DNA from: Lacimicrobium alkaliphilum
Lineage (GTDB): Bacteria > Pseudomonadota > Gammaproteobacteria > Enterobacterales > Alteromonadaceae
DNA: 64,000 nucleotides
Assembly (NCBI RefSeq): GCF_002591895.1
Contig: NZ_NISX01000013.1
Coordinates: 62,001 to 126,000 of the forward strand
Direction of reading: 5' to 3'
The notes under the pieces were generated by a model. That model had not been told where the DNA came from and did not search any database. It worked only from the letters and a program-made list of their open reading frames with translations. Below, piece after piece: positions 55,120-63,110 of this stretch (the first letter of the stretch is position 1; every line of letters starts with the position of its first letter). Both the position numbers and the translations under genes were made by a program.

Positions 55120-55866
55120 ATGCTGTTACTTTCAATGGACTGTGAAGACCCTTTGCTGCCTAAAACGAGCCCGGTACAAGCTTCTCTGCTGCCATTTATC
55201 CTAATTTCACTGCTGATCCACGCCCTGGCATTTTGGGGGCTGATCAGATTACAGTCTCAGGCCATCGCGCCGATGGTCACACACAAAAAAACTAACATGT
55301 CCATTAAAGCCCGCCTGTGGCAGGCCCCTGCGGCCGTTGCGCCGCCTTCCAAACCGAAAGGGGAGCCTGAGTCAGCACAGAAGGCAGAGCCGTTACCCGA
55401 AAAAAGTGAGCCAGCGCCTCCTCAACCCGATCAGCCGGAAGTAACAGACAATAAACCGGCTGAGCAGATTAAAAAAACCGAAATAGCACCCAGCAACCCG
55501 ACGCAGGATACGACAGACGCTGGTTCTCAGGCAGAGCCTTATAATCCTTCGCAATATAAAAGTGCGGCACAGCGACATTTGTCTGGCTGGCATTATCGGC
55601 AACAGCAGCAATTAGCCGAACAGGCGGCCAGCGAGTACCGGCAACAGCAACAGAATCCAATTGGCGAGATTCCGGACTATACGGAAAAACTGAGTGAAGA
55701 TGAGAAACTCCGTCAGGCCATCACCAAAGAAGTAAATTGTGAAGCGGGTATAAATAGCACGATTGCCACCGTGATGAGGTTCGCAGGTGGCGCAGTCCGC
55801 TGCAGTAAACGGGGCGCCTTTCAGCAGTATATTGATAAACGGCTGGATAAAACCCAGAACGATTGA
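55120..55866 (+). CDS. TonB/TolA-like single-pass protein of unknown function
   Basis: The protein has 248 residues from the ATG at 55120; a GTG at 55093 would give 257, and no good ribosome site decides. There is one N-terminal membrane helix (LLPFILISLLIHALAFWGLI), a Pro/Lys/Glu linker (about 60-140, with repeated PE/KP), a Gln-rich helix (HYRQQQQLAEQAASEYRQQQ) and a small C-terminal domain with two cysteines (VNCEAGINST, GAVRCSKRG). The overall shape recalls TonB or TolA, but I cannot show the TonB C-terminal fold. It lies 55 bases after the DUF6702 gene. Confidence 0.55.
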   Translation: MLLLSMDCEDPLLPKTSPVQASLLPFILISLLIHALAFWGLIRLQSQAIAPMVTHKKTNMSIKARLWQAPAAVAPPSKPKGEPESAQKAEPLPEKSEPAPPQPDQPEVTDNKPAEQIKKTEIAPSNPTQDTTDAGSQAEPYNPSQYKSAAQRHLSGWHYRQQQQLAEQAASEYRQQQQNPIGEIPDYTEKLSEDEKLRQAITKEVNCEAGINSTIATVMRFAGGAVRCSKRGAFQQYIDKRLDKTQND

Positions 55867-55915
55867 TTTCATCAAAGAGATACAGAGGGCTCGGAGAAGC
55901 ACAATATCATGTGGG

Positions 55916-55962
55916 GTCCAATTTATTGGACTGACCCTGGCTACTTGTCGAATAAATTCGAC
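55916..55962. repeat. pair of REP-like hairpins in inverted arrangement
   Basis: GTCCAATTTATTGGAC (55916-55931) and GTCGAATAAATTCGAC (55947-55962) are two perfect 7-2-7 palindromes 15 bases apart, almost reverse complements of each other. A related single hairpin is at 13669-13684. Confidence 0.7.
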
Positions 55963-55996
55963 CCTACACTGTCAATATACAAAGGGCGCTGGATGC

Positions 55997-56056
55997 CCAG
56001 CAACCTTTGAATTACCAATGTGCTGTTCAATAACACCCAGCTATCAAAGGTGCTGG
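55997..56056. repeat. 60-bp palindromic element, copy B, upstream of lysC
   Basis: It has the same length and ends as the copy at 25641-25700 (CCAGCAACCTTTGA ... TATCAAAGGTGCTGG); the middle differs at several positions. Confidence 0.8.
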
Positions 56057-56135
56057 ACAGGCCCGAATACTGCACCCGGGCATGACCGCACGTCGTTCCC
56101 GTAGCCGTTGGCGGGAACCCAGCGCCCTTATTTTT

Positions 56136-56236
56136 AACCACGAACCACACGAAAAGCACGAACGTTGAAACAAAACTGCTCTCCTTTTTCTTTCGTGCTT
56201 TTAGTGTTTTTCGTGCTTTTTGTGTTTTTCGTGGTT
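56136..56236. mobile_element. MITE-like inverted-repeat element, about 101 bp
   Basis: AACCACGAA at the left end and TTCGTGGTT at the right end are perfect 9-bp inverted repeats, and inner copies of CACGAAAAGCACGAA pair with TTCGTGCTTTT repeats. It codes for nothing. AACCACGAA-type repeats are a common non-autonomous class in gammaproteobacteria; mobility is inferred. Confidence 0.5.
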
Positions 56237-56360
56237 GATTGCTTTTCACCACGAGGGCTCGGAAAAGTACAGGCATTAAACCGTTAATTCCTCAGTGTTC
56301 TCTGTGCCTCTGTGGTTATTTTTGTCTTTTTCAAAAGCTGTTAATAACGGAATGAGTTAT

Positions 56361-56374
56361 TGCATAAAAATGCA
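56361..56374. promoter_or_regulatory. possible operator upstream of lysC
   Basis: TGCAT-AAAA-ATGCA is a short palindrome with the spacing of ArgR-type boxes, 66 bases before the lysC start. No lysine-riboswitch core is visible in the leader. Confidence 0.3.
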
Positions 56375-56440
56375 TTAAAAAAGGATGAAAATACGTTATT
56401 CTCTGGGCCCTTAGCGCACACAGAATAAGGGGAGCGGGAA

Positions 56441-57790
56441 ATGCCATTGAATATAGCCAAGTTTGGCGGAACCAGCGTTGCCAACATCGATGCGATGAGC
56501 AGTTGTGCTCATGTTGTGCAGAATAACCAGGCTACCAGAGTCGTGGTGGTCAGCGCTGCTGCAGGTGTAACCAATTACCTGGTGCAATTAGCTAATGAAG
56601 AGCTGACCGCTGAGCAAATCGATGCGGTGATTGCCAGTATCGAGCAGATTGAATTTGCTATTCTCTCCGGACTGGACTCTCCACCCCAGGTGTCGGTAAA
56701 GCTAAACGAATTGCTTAACCTGCTGCGAGAACTGGCTTTCCACGAAGAGATCCTGCACCGCCCTGATCTCAAAGACGCTATGCTTTCCCTGGGTGAACGG
56801 ATGTCTTCTTTGCTGTTTGCCGAATTGCTTTGCCAGAAAGGTGTGCAGGCGGAAAATTTTGATGCCCGAAAAGTGATTAAAACGGATAGCGACTTTGGCC
56901 AGGCCGCACCGGATTTTTCGCTTGTTGCGAGCCAGGCCGCTAAACTGATGAAGCCTGAGCTTTCACGCACGGTGTTGGTGACACAGGGCTTTGTAGGCTC
57001 TGATGAGCATGACAACACCACCACACTGGGTCGTGGAGGCTCGGATTATACCGCAGCATTGCTGGCCGAGGCACTGGATGCCGATAGTTGCGAGATCTGG
57101 ACCGATGTCATCGGCGTGTATACCACCGATCCACGCATTACAGACAAAGCCAGGCCCTTGCCTGAGCTGAGTTTTGAAGAAGCGGCAGAGATGGCCACGT
57201 TTGGGGCAAAAGTCCTGCATCCGGCAACAATGGTGCCCGCTGTGCGCAAGAACATACCGGTATTTGTGGGCTCCAGCCGTGAACCGGAAAAAGGTGGCAC
57301 CTGGATCGTCAAGGACTGCAAAAATGAACCTCATTTCCGCGCCCTGACGCGGCGTCGGGATCAGGTGCTGGTTACCATCAAGACCCCCAGCATGCTCTAT
57401 GCCTCCGGCTTTTTGCAGCAGGTATTTGGGATCCTGGCCCGCCATAATCTCAGCGTCGATCTGGTCACTACCTCTGAAATTGCCGTGTCCCTGACTATCG
57501 ACAACCCGCCCAACTCGGTGCGTGCACGACTCAATCGTGCCACCATTGAGGATCTGAAGCAGATCAGTGATGTCAGTGTTGAAGAAGGCTATGATCTGGT
57601 CACGGTGGTGGGGAACAATATGCACAGTTCCGCCGGGGTCTCCAGTCAGATATTCGAATCGGTCAGAAACTATAATCTGAGACTGATCTGTTATGGGGCG
57701 AACCCGCACAATATCTCTTTTCTGGTGGCCAGCAATGACAGTACCGGCGTTGTGAAGGAACTACACAGGGATCTGTTTGAAGGCGAGTAA
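56441..57790 (+). CDS. lysC: aspartate kinase III (lysine-sensitive type)
   Basis: This 449-residue monofunctional aspartokinase starts the aspartate-family pathway to lysine, threonine, methionine and diaminopimelate. The kinase signature is AKFGGTSVAN, followed by TTLGRGGSDYTAALLAEAL, and the ACT regulatory domains are at the C-terminus (about 300-449). It has the same length as E. coli LysC (449) and no homoserine-dehydrogenase fusion, so lysine feedback control is expected. AAGGGGAGC precedes the ATG. Confidence 0.94.
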   Translation: MPLNIAKFGGTSVANIDAMSSCAHVVQNNQATRVVVVSAAAGVTNYLVQLANEELTAEQIDAVIASIEQIEFAILSGLDSPPQVSVKLNELLNLLRELAFHEEILHRPDLKDAMLSLGERMSSLLFAELLCQKGVQAENFDARKVIKTDSDFGQAAPDFSLVASQAAKLMKPELSRTVLVTQGFVGSDEHDNTTTLGRGGSDYTAALLAEALDADSCEIWTDVIGVYTTDPRITDKARPLPELSFEEAAEMATFGAKVLHPATMVPAVRKNIPVFVGSSREPEKGGTWIVKDCKNEPHFRALTRRRDQVLVTIKTPSMLYASGFLQQVFGILARHNLSVDLVTTSEIAVSLTIDNPPNSVRARLNRATIEDLKQISDVSVEEGYDLVTVVGNNMHSSAGVSSQIFESVRNYNLRLICYGANPHNISFLVASNDSTGVVKELHRDLFEGE

Positions 57791-57860
57791 TGAGCGATTA
57801 TGACGGTGGCCGGGGCTATGGTAAAATCCCCGGCAGCAAACCCACCATTGAACCCTGCAC

Positions 57861-58481
57861 ATGGTCCGACGTACAAAGGCTGAAGCCGAAGCCACCCGCG
57901 CCACGATTCTGGATGCCGCTGAAAAGCTATTTTATGAACAAGGTGTGTCGCGTACCACACTGGATAAAATCGCCCGCGCGGCAGGGGTAACCCGGGGTGC
58001 CGTTTACTGGCATTTCGATAATAAGTCGGATTTATTTACCGCCATGCTTGAGCGAATCCGGCTTCCCTTTAGGATGATGCTCAGTGAAATGGATGGGGCT
58101 GCAAAGTCTGACTCACTACAAAGTATCCGCGACATTATGATTCGTTCTTTGCAGATAGTGGGAGAGAGCGAACAGCATCGTCGGGTACTGGGTATTGTTT
58201 TTCACCGCTGTGAATACATTGATGAACTGAACCCTGCCGTGCATGAGCAGGAGAAGCTGGATATGGAAGTGCAGCAGACCCTGGAGCGTGCTTTTGAACG
58301 AGCAAGGCAGTCAGGCCAGCTTAACCCGGACATCAGCCCGGGCCTTGCTGCCAGCGCCCTGCATGCCTATATCAGCGGGTTGATAGGTAAGTTTTTACTG
58401 ACTCCCAATCAATGTGACCTGTCACAATGCGCTCCGGCTTTAATTGATTGCTTTTTAAATGGGGTAAAGAGCCAAACCTGA
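57861..58481 (+). CDS. TetR/AcrR-family repressor
   Basis: The protein has 206 residues. The helix-turn-helix is in the N-terminal 55 residues (ATRATILDAAEKLFYEQGVS, then GVTRGAVYWHFDNKSDLF), the AcrR/TtgR type with a C-terminal ligand domain. It lies convergently to the RND efflux genes, whose promoter carries a palindrome like AcrR operators, so it probably represses them. Its own upstream region shows no such palindrome. The GTG and ATG starts nearby are less good; the ATG at 57861 fits the family N-terminus. Confidence 0.88.
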   Translation: MVRRTKAEAEATRATILDAAEKLFYEQGVSRTTLDKIARAAGVTRGAVYWHFDNKSDLFTAMLERIRLPFRMMLSEMDGAAKSDSLQSIRDIMIRSLQIVGESEQHRRVLGIVFHRCEYIDELNPAVHEQEKLDMEVQQTLERAFERARQSGQLNPDISPGLAASALHAYISGLIGKFLLTPNQCDLSQCAPALIDCFLNGVKSQT

Positions 58482-58545
58482 TTGAAAAGTTCTATAAAAA
58501 AGTCGCTAATCATAAAACCCCATAGTCCAACTTTCCCTGTTGTTG

Positions 58546-58575
58546 TTACACACCGTCCCTGGTGTGTCAGTTACC
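58546..58575. repeat. CACACC-AGGGAC-GGTG hairpin, copy 2, at the 3' end of the RND gene
   Basis: This is the reverse complement of the segment at 17908-17936, with a perfect ACACACC/GGTGTGT stem and a GTCCCT loop. It ends one base before the RND stop codon and may be its 3' hairpin, though no T-run follows. Confidence 0.65.
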
Positions 58576-58576
58576 T

Positions 58577-61500
58577 TTATTTCTTTCTGACAAAGTATTT
58601 CTGTACCACCAGATAAAACACCGGTACCAGGAATATAGCCAGCAGTGTGGCGGAGATCATGCCGCCCAGGACACCGATACCAATGGCGTTGCGGCTCGCG
58701 GAGCCTGCGCCACTGCTGATGGCCAGTGGCAGCACCCCTAGGGAAAAGGCCATTGATGTCATAATGATCGGCCGCAGACGCAGGCGAATGGCTTCTATAA
58801 TGGCATCAAACAGGGCCTTACCCTGATCCTGCAACGCGCGGGCAAATTCTACGATCAGAATGGCGTTTTTCGATGCCAGCCCCATGGTGGTCAAAAGCCC
58901 GACCTGAAAATACACGTCATTACCAAGCCCGGTCAGATAAGCTGCTGACAGGGCACCAATGATCCCCAGTGGTACCACCATAATTACCGAAAACGGAATT
59001 GCCCAGCTTTCATACAGTGCCGCCAGACACAGGAATACCACCAGAATGGACAAGGCATACAGTGCAGGTGCCTGGGCGCCTGACATACGCTCCTGATAAG
59101 ACGTACCGGTCCACTCAAAGTCAATGCCCTGAGGCAGTTGATCTATCAGCCCGGCCATTTTGTCCATGGCATCACCTGAGCTGAAGCCCGGTGCCGGCTG
59201 GCCCTGAATTTCCATGGCGGGTACACCGTTATACCGCTCAAGGCGCTGTGGTCCGTAAACCCAGCGGGTACTGGAAAATGCGGCAAAAGACACCATCTCG
59301 CCCTCGTTGTTGCGCACATACCAGTCATTAAGGTTATCCGGCATCATCCTGTACGGCGCATCGGCCTGCACATATACCTTCTTGACCCGGCCTCGATCAA
59401 CAAAGTCATTTACATAGCGCGAGCCCCAGCCAATCGACAGAGTCTGGTTAATGTCATTGATGCTTACCCCCAGGGCTTTAGCCTTGAGTTCATCCACATC
59501 GATTTTAAGCTGTGGAGCATCTTCCATACCATTAGGCCTGACGCCTACCAGGCTCGGTTGCTGCGCGGCCATGCCCAGAAGCTGATTTCTGGCCTGCAAC
59601 AGTGCTTCATGGCCCAGCCCGCCCCGGTCCTGCAAGAACAGACTAAAGCCTGTGGCATTGCCTAACTGGGCGATGGGTGGCAGATTAAAGGCAAATATCT
59701 GTGCTTCCTTGATCGTCGAGAAAAAGCCCATTGAACGACCAATAACAGCCTGCACTGACTGGCTTTCATCCCGCTCGCTCCAGTCTTTGAGCCGCACAAA
59801 GGCCAGCCCCATGTTCTGCCCCTGACCGGCAAAGCTGAAACCGGATACAGTAAATACCGATTCTACCGCGTCTTCCTGATCGTAATAGTCGGAGATTTTC
59901 GTCATTACCGCTTCGGTGCGCTGCTGACTGGCACCGGTAGGCAGTTGCACCAGTGACAGGAACACGCCCTGATCTTCATCGGGCAGAAATGATGTAGGCA
60001 GGCGTAAAAACATCACGGCCATCACTGCGACGATTGCCAGATACACGGCCATTGATCGCAGAGGCCTTTTCAGCATACCGCCAACCATGCGCTGGTAGCC
60101 CTGATTACCGCGCTCAAAACCACGGTTGAAGCCGCCAAAAAAGCCACCTTTGCTGTGATGGTCGCCATTAACCGGCTTAAGCATGGTGGCACACAAAGCT
60201 GGTGTGAAAATCAATGCCACCAGTACCGACAGCGCCATGGCAGAGACGATGGTAATGGAAAACTGCTGATAGATAGCCCCTGTAGCACCACCAAAAAATG
60301 CCATGGGCACAAACACTGCCGATAGCACCAGGCCGATACCGATCAGAGCACCAGTGATCTGGCCCATGGATTTGCGGGTGGCCTCAACCGGGGATAAGCC
60401 CTCTTCGGTCATCACCCGCTCGACGTTTTCCACCACGACGATGGCATCATCCACCAACAGGCCAATGGCCAGCACCATACCGAACATGGTCAGGGTGTTA
60501 ATGGTAAAGCCAAATGCGGTCATAATCGCAAAGGTGCCCAGCAATACCACGGGTACCGCCAGAGTGGGAATCAACGTGGCACGAAGGTTCTGCAGAAACA
60601 GATACATCACCAGAAAAACCAGCGCAATGGCCTCAAACAGGGTTTGTACCACCGAACTGATAGAGATTTCTACAAAGGGCGTGGTGTCGTAGGGGATTAC
60701 CATTTCCAGCCCCGGGGGCAGGAAAGGCGACATTTCCGCGAGAATATCTTTGACCTCTTCTGCGGTATCCAGCGCATTGGCCCCGGTAGCCAGCTCTATG
60801 GCGAGACCGGTAGCCGGATCGCCGTTGTAGCGGCCTATCACTGAATAGTTTTCACCGCCCAGCTCCACTCTGGCCACATCTTTCAGTTTTACCTGTGACC
60901 CATCGGCATTCACCCGTAGCAAAATCTCGCCAAATTCCTCGGTACTGGTAAGGCGGGTCTGCGCCAGGATTGCTGCATTAAACTGCTGGCCCTCAACGGC
61001 GGGCGCTCCGCCAAGCTGACCTGCTGTTACCTGATTGTTCTGCTCACGAATGGCCGCAGTGACGTCCGCCGGCGTCAGTTGATACTGATTAAGCTGATCG
61101 GCATTGAGCCAGACACGCATGGCGTACTGGCTTCCGAAGACCTGTACGTTGCCCACACCATTGGCGCGGCTGACGGGATCTTTGATGCTGGACACCACAT
61201 AATCGGCAATGTCATCCCGCTGCATACTGCCGTCTCTGGATACAAAGCCCACTACCATTAAGAAGCTGCCGTTGGATTTGGCCACGGCAACACCCTGTTG
61301 CTGAACTTCCTGAGGAAGCAATGGCAATGCTCGTTGCAGCTTATTCTGTACCTGTACCTGGGCGATGTCGGCGTCGGTGCCGGTTTCAAAGGTCAGCGTT
61401 ACAGATACATTCCCAACCGAGTCACTTTGTGCCGACATATACATCAGATTGTCGAGGCCGGTCATAGACTGCTCTATCACCTGAGTGACCGCGTTTTCTG

Positions 61501-61669
61501 CTGCCTGGGCAGAGGCGCCGGGGTAACTGGCATTGATGGTGACCGCAGGTGGCGCCACCTGAGGGTATTGCTCCACCGGTAACTGCTTTATAGACAGCAG
61601 CCCGGCAAGCATGATCACAATGGCGATAACCCAGGCGAAAATGGGCCTGCCAATAAAGAAATTTGCCAT
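58577..61669 (-). CDS. RND-family multidrug efflux pump (AcrB/MexB type)
   Basis: This 1030-residue inner-membrane antiporter of HAE1 type starts with [20 protein letters not shown] and shows twelve membrane helices and two large periplasmic loops. The proton-relay aspartates of helix 4 are near residue 406 ([20 protein letters not shown]). The length is like AcrB (1049). It works with the adjacent periplasmic adaptor; no outer-membrane TolC gene is in the window, so it probably uses the general TolC. It starts three bases after the adaptor stop. The substrates cannot be read. Confidence 0.95.
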   Translation of the reverse strand: MANFFIGRPIFAWVIAIVIMLAGLLSIKQLPVEQYPQVAPPAVTINASYPGASAQAAENAVTQVIEQSMTGLDNLMYMSAQSDSVGNVSVTLTFETGTDADIAQVQVQNKLQRALPLLPQEVQQQGVAVAKSNGSFLMVVGFVSRDGSMQRDDIADYVVSSIKDPVSRANGVGNVQVFGSQYAMRVWLNADQLNQYQLTPADVTAAIREQNNQVTAGQLGGAPAVEGQQFNAAILAQTRLTSTEEFGEILLRVNADGSQVKLKDVARVELGGENYSVIGRYNGDPATGLAIELATGANALDTAEEVKDILAEMSPFLPPGLEMVIPYDTTPFVEISISSVVQTLFEAIALVFLVMYLFLQNLRATLIPTLAVPVVLLGTFAIMTAFGFTINTLTMFGMVLAIGLLVDDAIVVVENVERVMTEEGLSPVEATRKSMGQITGALIGIGLVLSAVFVPMAFFGGATGAIYQQFSITIVSAMALSVLVALIFTPALCATMLKPVNGDHHSKGGFFGGFNRGFERGNQGYQRMVGGMLKRPLRSMAVYLAIVAVMAVMFLRLPTSFLPDEDQGVFLSLVQLPTGASQQRTEAVMTKISDYYDQEDAVESVFTVSGFSFAGQGQNMGLAFVRLKDWSERDESQSVQAVIGRSMGFFSTIKEAQIFAFNLPPIAQLGNATGFSLFLQDRGGLGHEALLQARNQLLGMAAQQPSLVGVRPNGMEDAPQLKIDVDELKAKALGVSINDINQTLSIGWGSRYVNDFVDRGRVKKVYVQADAPYRMMPDNLNDWYVRNNEGEMVSFAAFSSTRWVYGPQRLERYNGVPAMEIQGQPAPGFSSGDAMDKMAGLIDQLPQGIDFEWTGTSYQERMSGAQAPALYALSILVVFLCLAALYESWAIPFSVIMVVPLGIIGALSAAYLTGLGNDVYFQVGLLTTMGLASKNAILIVEFARALQDQGKALFDAIIEAIRLRLRPIIMTSMAFSLGVLPLAISSGAGSASRNAIGIGVLGGMISATLLAIFLVPVFYLVVQKYFVRKK

Positions 61670-61672
61670 TGA

Positions 61673-62812
61673 TTAACCTCCCTGTGATGCAGATTTTGCC
61701 GTGACTACGGTAACCTGAGCACCGGACTGAACTTTCTGTAGCCCTTTGGTTATCACCCTGTCACCTGCCTGCAGACCGGATTTTACGATCCAGCGCTGTC
61801 CTCTGACCTGCCCCAGTTCCACGACCTTGCTGACGACGGTATCGTCCTTGTTGACCAGCATTACCGAGGCGTCACCTTTAGGAGTATGAGCCACTGCCTT
61901 TTGTGGCACCAAAATCGCATCTGGGTCGGTACCTAACTCAACCTGAGCACGCACAAACATGCCTGGTAGCAGATCACCTTCCGCATTAGGAAATACCGCC
62001 CGCAAGGTCACCATGGCGGTACTGGGGTCCACATTCACTTCTGAAAATTTCAGTTTGCCTTTTTGTTCATACTTCGTGCCATCTTCCAGTTTCAGGCTCA
62101 CGTCGGCCTGAGAGGTGTTGTCCAGGTCGCCATTTTCCAGTTGGTGACGTAACTTTCTTAATTCGCTGGCGGACTGGGTTAAATCCACATAGATAGGATC
62201 GAGTTGACGAATGGTGGCCAGCCCCTGTTGCTGGTTAGCGGTCAGCAGCGCCCCTTCGGTTACCGCAGAGCGGCCTATCTGGCCACTGATGGGGGCGCGA
62301 ATCTCGGTGTACTCAAGGTTGATTTCGGCGCTTTGTACATCCGCTTTGGCAATAGAGACCTCGGCTTCGGCCTGCATCAGGGCCGCTTCGGCATCGTCGT
62401 ATTCCTGCTGACTGACAGATTTGCTGTTCAGCAAGCCTTTAAAGCGATCGGCCTTAAGACGGGCGTTGTGTTGTATCGCTCTGGCACGTGCCAGACCGGC
62501 CTGTGCACTGTTGAGAGTGGCTTTATAGGAGGCCGGGTCGATCTGATACAGTAACTGGCCCTGCTCCACCTGCTGACCCTCTTCAAACAGGCGTTTTTGC
62601 AAGATTCCGCTCACCTGTGGGCGGATCTCAGCCTGACGATAGTCTACGGTACGGCCTGGCAGTTCATTGGTCAGTTGCAACGGTTCTGGTTGCAGCTGCA
62701 CAACTTCTACTTCCTGTTTCTGATTTCCCGGTCCGGCCTGCTGTTGGGGCTGACCGCAGCCCACCAGCGTGAAAGTAAAAAGAATAGCCGGAATCGCCAG
62801 TCTGTTTTGCAT
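61673..62812 (-). CDS. periplasmic adaptor (membrane fusion) lipoprotein of the RND pump
   Basis: This 379-residue lipoprotein starts at the ATG 62810-62812, four to ten bases after GAGGTG; the frame is open to 62872 but without a ribosome site. The lipobox is TLVGC. The AcrA fold follows: beta-barrel/lipoyl half-motif (GRTVDYRQAEIRPQVSGILQ), an alpha-hairpin (about 100-165), a second lipoyl half (YTEIRAPISGQIG) and the membrane-proximal domain. It links the RND pump to TolC. Its promoter holds the TetR-type palindrome. Confidence 0.94.
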   Translation of the reverse strand: MQNRLAIPAILFTFTLVGCGQPQQQAGPGNQKQEVEVVQLQPEPLQLTNELPGRTVDYRQAEIRPQVSGILQKRLFEEGQQVEQGQLLYQIDPASYKATLNSAQAGLARARAIQHNARLKADRFKGLLNSKSVSQQEYDDAEAALMQAEAEVSIAKADVQSAEINLEYTEIRAPISGQIGRSAVTEGALLTANQQQGLATIRQLDPIYVDLTQSASELRKLRHQLENGDLDNTSQADVSLKLEDGTKYEQKGKLKFSEVNVDPSTAMVTLRAVFPNAEGDLLPGMFVRAQVELGTDPDAILVPQKAVAHTPKGDASVMLVNKDDTVVSKVVELGQVRGQRWIVKSGLQAGDRVITKGLQKVQSGAQVTVVTAKSASQGG

Positions 62813-62863
62813 TGTTGTGCACCTCAATAATCCCAAAAAAGTCCGGGCAAAATAATGACGGAG

Positions 62864-62892
62864 AATATACATACAAAGTTGTATGTAAGCAA
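62864..62892 (-). promoter_or_regulatory. RND operon promoter with TetR-type operator in the spacer
   Basis: On the minus strand TTGCTT (-35, 62887-62892), 17 bases, and TATATT (-10, 62864-62869) form a good promoter. TACATACAAAGTTGTATGTA (62868-62887), a perfect 9-2-9 palindrome, fills the spacer and resembles AcrR-type operators (TACATACA...TGTATGTA). A bound repressor would cover both hexamers. Confidence 0.8.
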
Positions 62893-63110
62893 TCCTGCCT
62901 GAAACTGATTCTTATTTCTCTATGGTCTGTACGAACAGTGTACCGCGATATACTGATGTTGATAAACGCCGGCAATACAAGGGTTACAGGCATATTATAG
63001 TGGTCGCATCGTAAAACAGGTTATCGACACGGGAAATTGTAAAAATTGGTTACCGTTGCTGAAGAATCAGCGTAAAGCAGGAATTCCCGATATCGCTACT
63101 CAGGCAGGGT

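Larger units (their letters stand above)
55867..56440. repeat. 0.57 kb gene-free gap packed with short interspersed repeats
   Basis: From left to right it holds: an 18-base unit GAGGGCTCGGAGAAGCAC at 55885-55902 with a near copy at 56253-56270; two REP-like hairpins (55916-55931, 55947-55962); the second copy of the 60-bp palindromic element (55997-56056); an inverted-repeat element at 56136-56236; and a CTCAGTGTTCTCTGTGCC unit at about 56291-56308, a kind seen in many genomes. No credible gene is present. Confidence 0.75.

Noticed and set aside
55700-56440. Lysine riboswitch ahead of lysC
   Set aside because: I searched by eye for the conserved AGAGGNGC core and K-turn and did not find them; a covariance search would be decisive.
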